A DNA stretch of 64,000 nucleotides, from positions 62,968,714 to 63,032,713 of the forward strand of contig OZ021732.1 in NCBI GenBank assembly GCA_963978545.1, read 5' to 3'. This stretch comes from Linyphia triangularis. Lineage: Eukaryota; Arthropoda; Arachnida; Araneae; Linyphiidae. Positions 58,129 through 64,000 of the stretch are shown here, in pieces. The translations under genes and the position numbers were made by a program. The notes under the pieces are model-generated. The model saw nothing but the letters and a program-made list of their open reading frames with translations. It was not told where the DNA came from and made no database searches. The stretch's first letter is position 1, and every line of letters begins with the position of its first letter.

Positions 58129-61084
58129 ATATATTGTTATATATTGTATATATATTGTTAAACAACGTGTAAAATCGTATATGTATAATAGTTGTGTATT
58201 GTAATGTAAATTTTCAATTACAATTTAAATAAATACTATTTTTTATTGAGTTTATTTTTGATAAAAAATACAAAATCAAATGTCCATAAAAAAAAGTAAT
58301 AAAAGTCTAAAACAATATTATGATTTTGGAAGATTGTGAATCCGAAAAATAAAAAAATACTGGCTATAAATGCTTTTTTAATAGGTTTCAATAAAATTTT
58401 AAATTTAAAACTCTTTTTAAAGATAACTTTGCATAAAAATGTGTTTCAAGCAAAGTGCAACAAACGTTTCTTTTGTTTACTTTTTGTAATGCACTCAAAA
58501 TGTTGTTTAACACATATTAAATTCGATTACAACTTCCTTTTTAACAAGTATTATCTCATCTCCTTCTTTGAAGATAAAATTTTAATTTTTCGCGTACGAG
58601 GTAATCAGAACATGTCAATTGAAACAATACGCATACAAAACAGATATAATAGATAAAAAAGATTTTAAAAAACGGCATTAGTAGTTAGTCGGAAAGTTTC
58701 TTGTTGTAAAATTTATCAGGAAGTCAGTTACTGACAGTTTCTAAGCTGATAGTGGATTAAATGTCAATTAGTTTTTATGTAGAGTTTTCTAATTTTTCTC
58801 AAACAAATTTAATTTTAGAGTAATGACAATTTTTGAGGATTGAAAGACAAATCTTAAACATTTTTCCATTAAAAGACACTATCTAATACCCCGCCCTGTA
58901 TTTAACATTTTGTCTAATATATTATAGTTGTAATTTAAAAATTAAAAAATACTTTTTGAATAAATTATGATAGTTACTTCTTGTTTTGATTATTAATTAA
59001 AAAAAATTAATATTAAAATAACTACTATAAAATAATAGGTATTTTAATATTAACCTTTTTTTTAGATAGTGCATTTAATTGTTTGAAAATGTTTTATTTT
59101 AAGTGACCCAAATATAGATTTTTTTTTTTATTTTATTGCATAAAATTTAGCTATATATATTCAAGAAGATATGGTAGAAATTGCAAACTTCTAGGGAACT
59201 GCAAACATTCTATGTTTGAACTGTTACATACCAATATACTATGTAGTTGTACGCAAGTTTTTATTTTTAAGTTCGTTTTTCTCGAAATCTAGAATTGGCA
59301 ATTTTTACTGTGTTTAAAATGCTAAGGCCTTGCGAAAAATTTACTTAGATTTAAAATGTATATATTTTTGAAATCTTGAATATCTGTTTTATAAATGTAG
59401 GGAGAGTGTTTTTAGTAAATTGTTCAACTGTTTTTTAAAAATTAAAGAAATAGGAATTTTTGTGTGTACATTTAGAAATGTCTTGTGAAAAACACAAAAA
59501 ATCTTTTTAAAATCCCGTGTCAAACTAATTAAAAAAAAAATCTCTTCCTACAACCTTAGAGTATACTTTCATATAATTAATTAGTTTTGAAATTAAAAAA
59601 AAAGAAAAAATATTCAAAATTGAAGGCGGATTAGTATTTTTAAAAAGGCGTATATTTCAGCCAAAAAACACTAACAAACAAAAATATCAAAAAATGTCGA
59701 ATTTAAAAAACAAAAAATTGTCTCAATAATTGTTTAAAAATAGATGCTTTATATATATATATAAAGTAAGTGTTACTAAATTCATTAATAAACATTTTAG
59801 GTTTTTGCTTACGGGTCTCCCTTAAAATAAGTTATAATAAGTTTTAGTTTGAATTAGGTATGAAAAGGTCAATTTTAAATATTACACCAAAGAAAAATAT
59901 TTCCTATAGTTCTAAAGTTATTGAACTATTATTTTTATCACTGCTGCAAACTCACATACTTTGCATCTTTATATTATGAAAAATATAAAGGCGTTACATT
60001 TTTTAAAGCAATAAATCAAATTTTATCAATGGGTTGAAAGCTACCATTCTTCATTATCTAAAGATTTCTCGAATATTAAAAGAAGCGACTTATTTCATTT
60101 CAGAGCAACAATTTAATTTGTATCTCATTACCTTTTCAGCAACAAGCATGAATGAGTACTTCCCATATGGATTTTGTAATAATTGCCTTCTCCATGTACT
60201 TAACATAATTACGTGGTAATTGCAATGACACTATTGCAATATATGCGGTTAACTCTATATTTGTTCAATGCTGCCAGAATGAGAAATTGAATGCTTAATT
60301 ACGGGTTATAATAAGAGGCTCTTGTGAATTATTCTCCCAGTTCATTTGATGACGAAGATGTTTGCGATTGATGTATAGCAGTGATGTTGAACTCTGAAAG
60401 CGCGTGTATTGATTAGAAAAGGATTATTCGCGGGAAATGCAGTTATTCGTAATATGAACTATATTAAAATGGTCATTACTCAATGTATTGGATTTAAAAT
60501 TCTTAAAATTCGGAGGTGAATTCCACATGATTGGTTTTGCTTTACTTAAGAATAATGAGCATATTAAACTCTGCACTAGAATTTATCTGATTTAATGTTT
60601 TTCATATTGACTATTTGTTAAACTTTGTTTTCAGATTCACTACTTATTAGACTTTGTTTTCATATTGATTATTTGTTAAAGAAAATTACAATGATAGATA
60701 ATATGAAGCATTGGAAAGGCATTGCTTGTGAATCAATTGTATTGAAGCTATTTATTTTTCAGTATTAGCAGTATATTTATTTTCAATTTATAGTTTACTA
60801 TAATATAATTTACTATAACATAATAGTTTACTATAACATAATTAACAAATTAAGTATAATGTTAAACGCACACATAACTAATAAAAACGTATGTTCCAAA
60901 TTATGCTTTTTTAATAATTTTCTGACCAATGAAAAACTTCGTTTAGAAAGCTGATGCAGGAAGGTGACATTTCAACCTCATTATTTACATTTCCTCACCA
61001 ATCCGATTCATTGCGAAGAATGCGCTGAAATCCATATAGTCTGGAGAAATTTTTAGATAAATAAATTTAAATTGTACTATTTCA
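56924..61084. other. AT-rich DNA upstream of the receptor gene, no gene seen
   Basis: The first few hundred bases may contain the promoter and an upstream signal-peptide exon of the receptor, but none can be fixed by eye. Includes a TA run at about 58093-58124 followed by ATATTGTT repeats to about 58160. The 106-codon frame at 58336-58656 (Lys, Phe and Asn-rich) has no domain and is probably chance. Small local duplications occur at about 60598-60682 (TTTTCATATTGA(C/T)TATTTG twice) and 60790-60845 (AGTTTACTATAACATAAT). Confidence 0.5.
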
Positions 61085-61545
61085 GTGAATAAATGAAGGT
61101 CGTTTCAATGATATTTCAAAAGACGAATTTTTAATCAGTCACGATGAAATTTACATTGGTGAAGAATTTGGTTGTTTTTGAAATAGTAATTAATTTTTAC
61201 TGCTTTAAAAAAAAAAAAAAAAAATAATAATAATAATTATACATATGTACAACCAACGTTTGAAGATTTTAAAAAATTTGTTAAAGTTAACTCCTACCGT
61301 TTTTAAACAAGTAAATAAAATTATAGGCGTTTTAGTGATATTTCGAAATATGAATTTTCAATAAAGCACAATGAAATTTACATGGGTGATCAATTTCGTT
61401 GTCTTAAAAATAATATTTAGTTCCTACTGCTTTAAAGTTTTTGAAACTACTTGATGCAAAAGTACAATCGATGTTTAATGATTTTTGATAAATTGTATAT
61501 GATTTGAACTCTTGCCAATTTTAAACTAGTAAATAAACTAATGTT
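61085..61545. repeat. degenerate tandem duplication, two units of ~227 bp
   Basis: The first unit contains ATGATATTTCAAAAGACGAA and ATGAAATTTACATTGGTGA. The second has GTGATATTTCGAAATATGAA and ATGAAATTTACATGGGTGA, with a 227-bp offset between the ATGAAATTTACAT words (61144 and 61371). The start of a third unit (AAACTAGTAAATAAACT) lies near 61525. The first unit carries a poly-A/(AAT)n insertion near 61207-61237. Confidence 0.75.
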
Positions 61546-62262
61546 TCTTGAAGTACCAGCTTTTCATAACAGCGAACATTTTCCAACTGGTTCATAAGAA
61601 AGGTAACTATCACTAAAATATTTTCTAAAAATGAAACAAATCGTAGGAAAAAGTAGTAAAATGGTAACAACAATATAACACTATTTTTTACTTTTTTTTT
61701 GTTTGAAAAATAAAACAAAATTGCCTTAAAAGTCACAGAGTGACCAAAATGCTTGAATGTTAAGTATTTAATTACAGTATTCTCTTCCAATTGTAGTGTT
61801 TATTTGATCAGAAGGATATATTCTGAGGATGTTTGATTTTTTTGGGTTTGGACACATCGGTATTGACCATTGTCGGAAACAGGGTTTCTGGGAAGATTGG
61901 CCAATCCATGCCGTTACTTGAGCATCGTTTTAAAAACACATACTAATTATATAAAAACATAACAAAGCATATTTTTTACACACCCGTTCTTTCTTATCAA
62001 AATAAATTTAAATCTTAAAACTCTGCATGGACAGCGGATGAGATTGGTCAAGATCCATAGCAGCGGCCAATCTACAAAGTTCCACATTGGAATTGGCCAG
62101 TGTTCAGTGATATTGGCCAACATATTTATGCTACTGGGAGAATAGTAAGTTTTTCCACTTAAAATGCATAAGAAAGTAATTATTTGGTAAAAATAACATT
62201 GCTAATATATATCTAGGATTCAAATATAATTATTCCTCAGTTGCTTAGTTAGATAATGGAAA
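61546..62262. other. non-coding DNA with repeated ATTGGCCA words
   Basis: Variants of ATTGGCCA occur near 61898, 62055, 62078, 62094 and 62114, which may be the edge of an unrecognised element. No gene or clear inverted ends. Confidence 0.4.
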
Positions 62263-62714
62263 TGTTGTGGCGCAAATGCTGTACTACGCCATAACATCGT
62301 TAGAACAAAATCTAAACGATTAAGATTAATCTGCATATTAGGTGGGTTCACTTAACGGGAGGGAAAACCCCCATGCATTCACGTCATGAAAGTGAAAAAC
62401 TTTCAGCCGGCAGCCTAACCATCGACGAGTTACTATTATTCAGAATCACAATAGTCAGCGTGTCTACATCACATGCGAGGTGAAAATTCCGCCTCTGAGC
62501 CGTGAGTTTAGCAATTCTTTTCAGTTGAACTTTGATGTTCATATTTCACTGCGTTACTCTTCTCTACTTCACATCTGATGGTAGCGACCCTTAAAAGAGT
62601 AAGATTGAATTCTCAGAGCATGTAACAGAGAGGAGCAAGACTGGTTCGTGAAGCGAATAAATTAAGATTGCGAAGTAATTCTCGAGGATTGGTGAACATT
62701 AGCGGTCCTAATCA
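62263..62714 (+). mobile_element. possible solo LTR
   Basis: A 452-base block that is clearly less AT-rich than its flanks starts TGTTGTGGCGCAAATGCTGT and ends near AGCGGTCCTAATCA. It carries AATAAA near 62659, in the right place for an LTR polyadenylation signal. The TG...CA ends and texture suggest a retrotransposon LTR. However, no target duplication could be seen, no second copy is in the window, and the exact right end is uncertain. Confidence 0.33.
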
Positions 62715-64000
62715 GAGCATCCTAGTTCATATATAATTTAACAATATCAAATTACTAATTGACAAAAATGATTCCAAAATTATATTAAGACTAAATGTTT
62801 AAGGTTTTATAAAAAATTATGTACTTATATTTCTTAGCTGGAGGACAATAATATTATAATATTTTAATCCTACTATTTCTTTTGTGTATATTGGTATAGT
62901 GAGTTTTGGTGAAGTTGTATAGTTTTTGGCACATAATAATTGGTTGTGCAAATTGACTCATCAACTCGCTACTATTATTTCCACTTTTATTTTCTTCCCT
63001 CCCATCGAAATGTTTAATGAGTAAAATCTTTCAAAAACTACATATTTAAGAAATGCATTAGAATACAAACAAATTGAAAGGTACAAAAAGTTGTATCATT
63101 TTATTTTTTTATGTATCATTGGGCATCAAGTTAATTTTTAAATTACATAATCAAGAAAAACAAACATTATTTACCCCATTTCCCATGCTTTTTCCTGTCG
63201 ATTTTTTAAAAAAAAATTCAAAGTGTCAATGGTTATCATGGCATACATTTTGGGTGCTTAATAACTTTTTGTTTAATTTTTTTTCTTTAAATAACGTTAA
63301 AAAATGAAGAATTTTTTTTCTTAAAATCAACTTGAGTGTTTTTATAGTTTTTATTACATAAGAATATGAAGACAAAAAATTTGTTGAAAATATTATTGTA
63401 TTACATAGTTTGAGGGCATTTATAATATTTTTGCAAGATATTCTATGAGATATTCGCAGTTTTGCTTTTCTAATAATTTTAGAATATGAGTTGGTATTGT
63501 TTCTGTTTTATTATAATTATCTTTTTTTTTTTTTTTTTAAATTATGTCATACACTACATAAACTTTGGTAAAAAGATTTTTTTTTTCTGTTTTGAAACAA
63601 AAATCTCTTAAATCACGCAGTTCTGTAGGAAACACTACTTATTAAATTGTACAAAATATCACATTGATATAACATCTTAAATTAATACCAATGAAAAATA
63701 CAATTGAACTTCTCAACCAAATAACAGCTTGATACCAATGCAAATTTAATTGGAAAAATAAGCCAAAAAATACACAACATTTACACAGCATATTGATTGC
63801 TTCTTTCATAAGAAGAAATATGAAGCGTTAAAATGATAAACCTATTTCAGATATTAAGCTTAGGCTTGGTGTCATGAATATCGGAGATAGCTTGTACAAA
63901 GTCCGTCCAGGTGATGGTTTTCCCACATATCTCTTTTTTTTATTCAGAACTCGAGTGTCAGTAAATCGAGAAACGTTCGTGAGATGACAGGAAATAATCG
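62715..64000. other. AT-rich non-coding DNA, no gene seen
   Basis: Plain AT-rich sequence with poly-T tracts near 63523-63538 and 63578-63587. No gene or element recognised. Confidence 0.5.

Noticed and set aside
58336..58656. 106-codon open frame upstream of the receptor
   Set aside because: Lys/Phe/Asn-rich composition typical of chance frames in AT-rich DNA. No domain, and on the opposite strand to the receptor.
61800..62140. Transposon suggested by recurring ATTGGCCA words
   Set aside because: No matching inverted ends or target duplication. The words are short.

Overview
This is AT-rich eukaryotic nuclear DNA with one convincing intact protein-coding gene in 64 kb, long microsatellites, and many decayed transposable elements of the kinds common in arthropods. 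The gene is an ionotropic-receptor/glutamate-receptor-like channel without an amino-terminal domain, of a type that is expanded in arachnids. Together with the base composition and repeat content this suggests a chelicerate, most likely a spider. That is inference from protein character; no species is claimed. There is no bacterial gene organisation, and no tRNA, rRNA or CRISPR was seen.

Layout. 1-9.2 kb: AT-rich non-coding DNA with a long (TA)n run, a stretch of cryptic simple sequence, and a 172-bp hAT-type MITE with an 8-bp target duplication. 9.2-10.1 kb: a deleted Helitron with both termini and a fragment of its helicase. 10-22 kb: mostly featureless, with a 95-bp imperfect duplication, an 87-bp LINE 3' end with an 11-bp target duplication, and a 269-bp (TA)n run. 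22-28.6 kb: small inverted-repeat elements and an LTR-like repeat with a second copy at 51 kb. 28.6-31.1 kb: an inverted-repeat element containing a second TA-flanked transposon that carries the last exons of a pogo/jerky-like transposase. 31.7-34 kb: a decayed tandem repeat and a 305-bp (ATT)n run. 34.6-35.2 kb: a Tc1-like deletion derivative with DD34D spacing. 38-42.2 kb: two non-LTR reverse-transcriptase fragments and two unrecognised exon-like stretches.

43.2-51.7 kb is the densest transposon region. It holds a broken DDE-like transposase flanked by seven copies of a 13-bp motif, a Tc1-like foldback element with three nested layers of inverted repeats, one hAT element inserted in another (both with 8-bp target duplications), and the second LTR-like copy. 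53.05-53.94 kb is a degenerate tandem array. The receptor gene lies on the minus strand at 55.7-56.9 kb. The remainder (57-64 kb) is AT-rich non-coding DNA with a small tandem duplication and a possible solo LTR.

There is no shared pathway among these features. One probable chemosensory or glutamate-gated channel gene sits in a region built by successive insertions of hAT, Tc1/mariner, pogo, Helitron, LINE and LTR-like elements. Nearly all the open reading frames under about 100 codons look like chance or microsatellite frames and are not annotated as genes.
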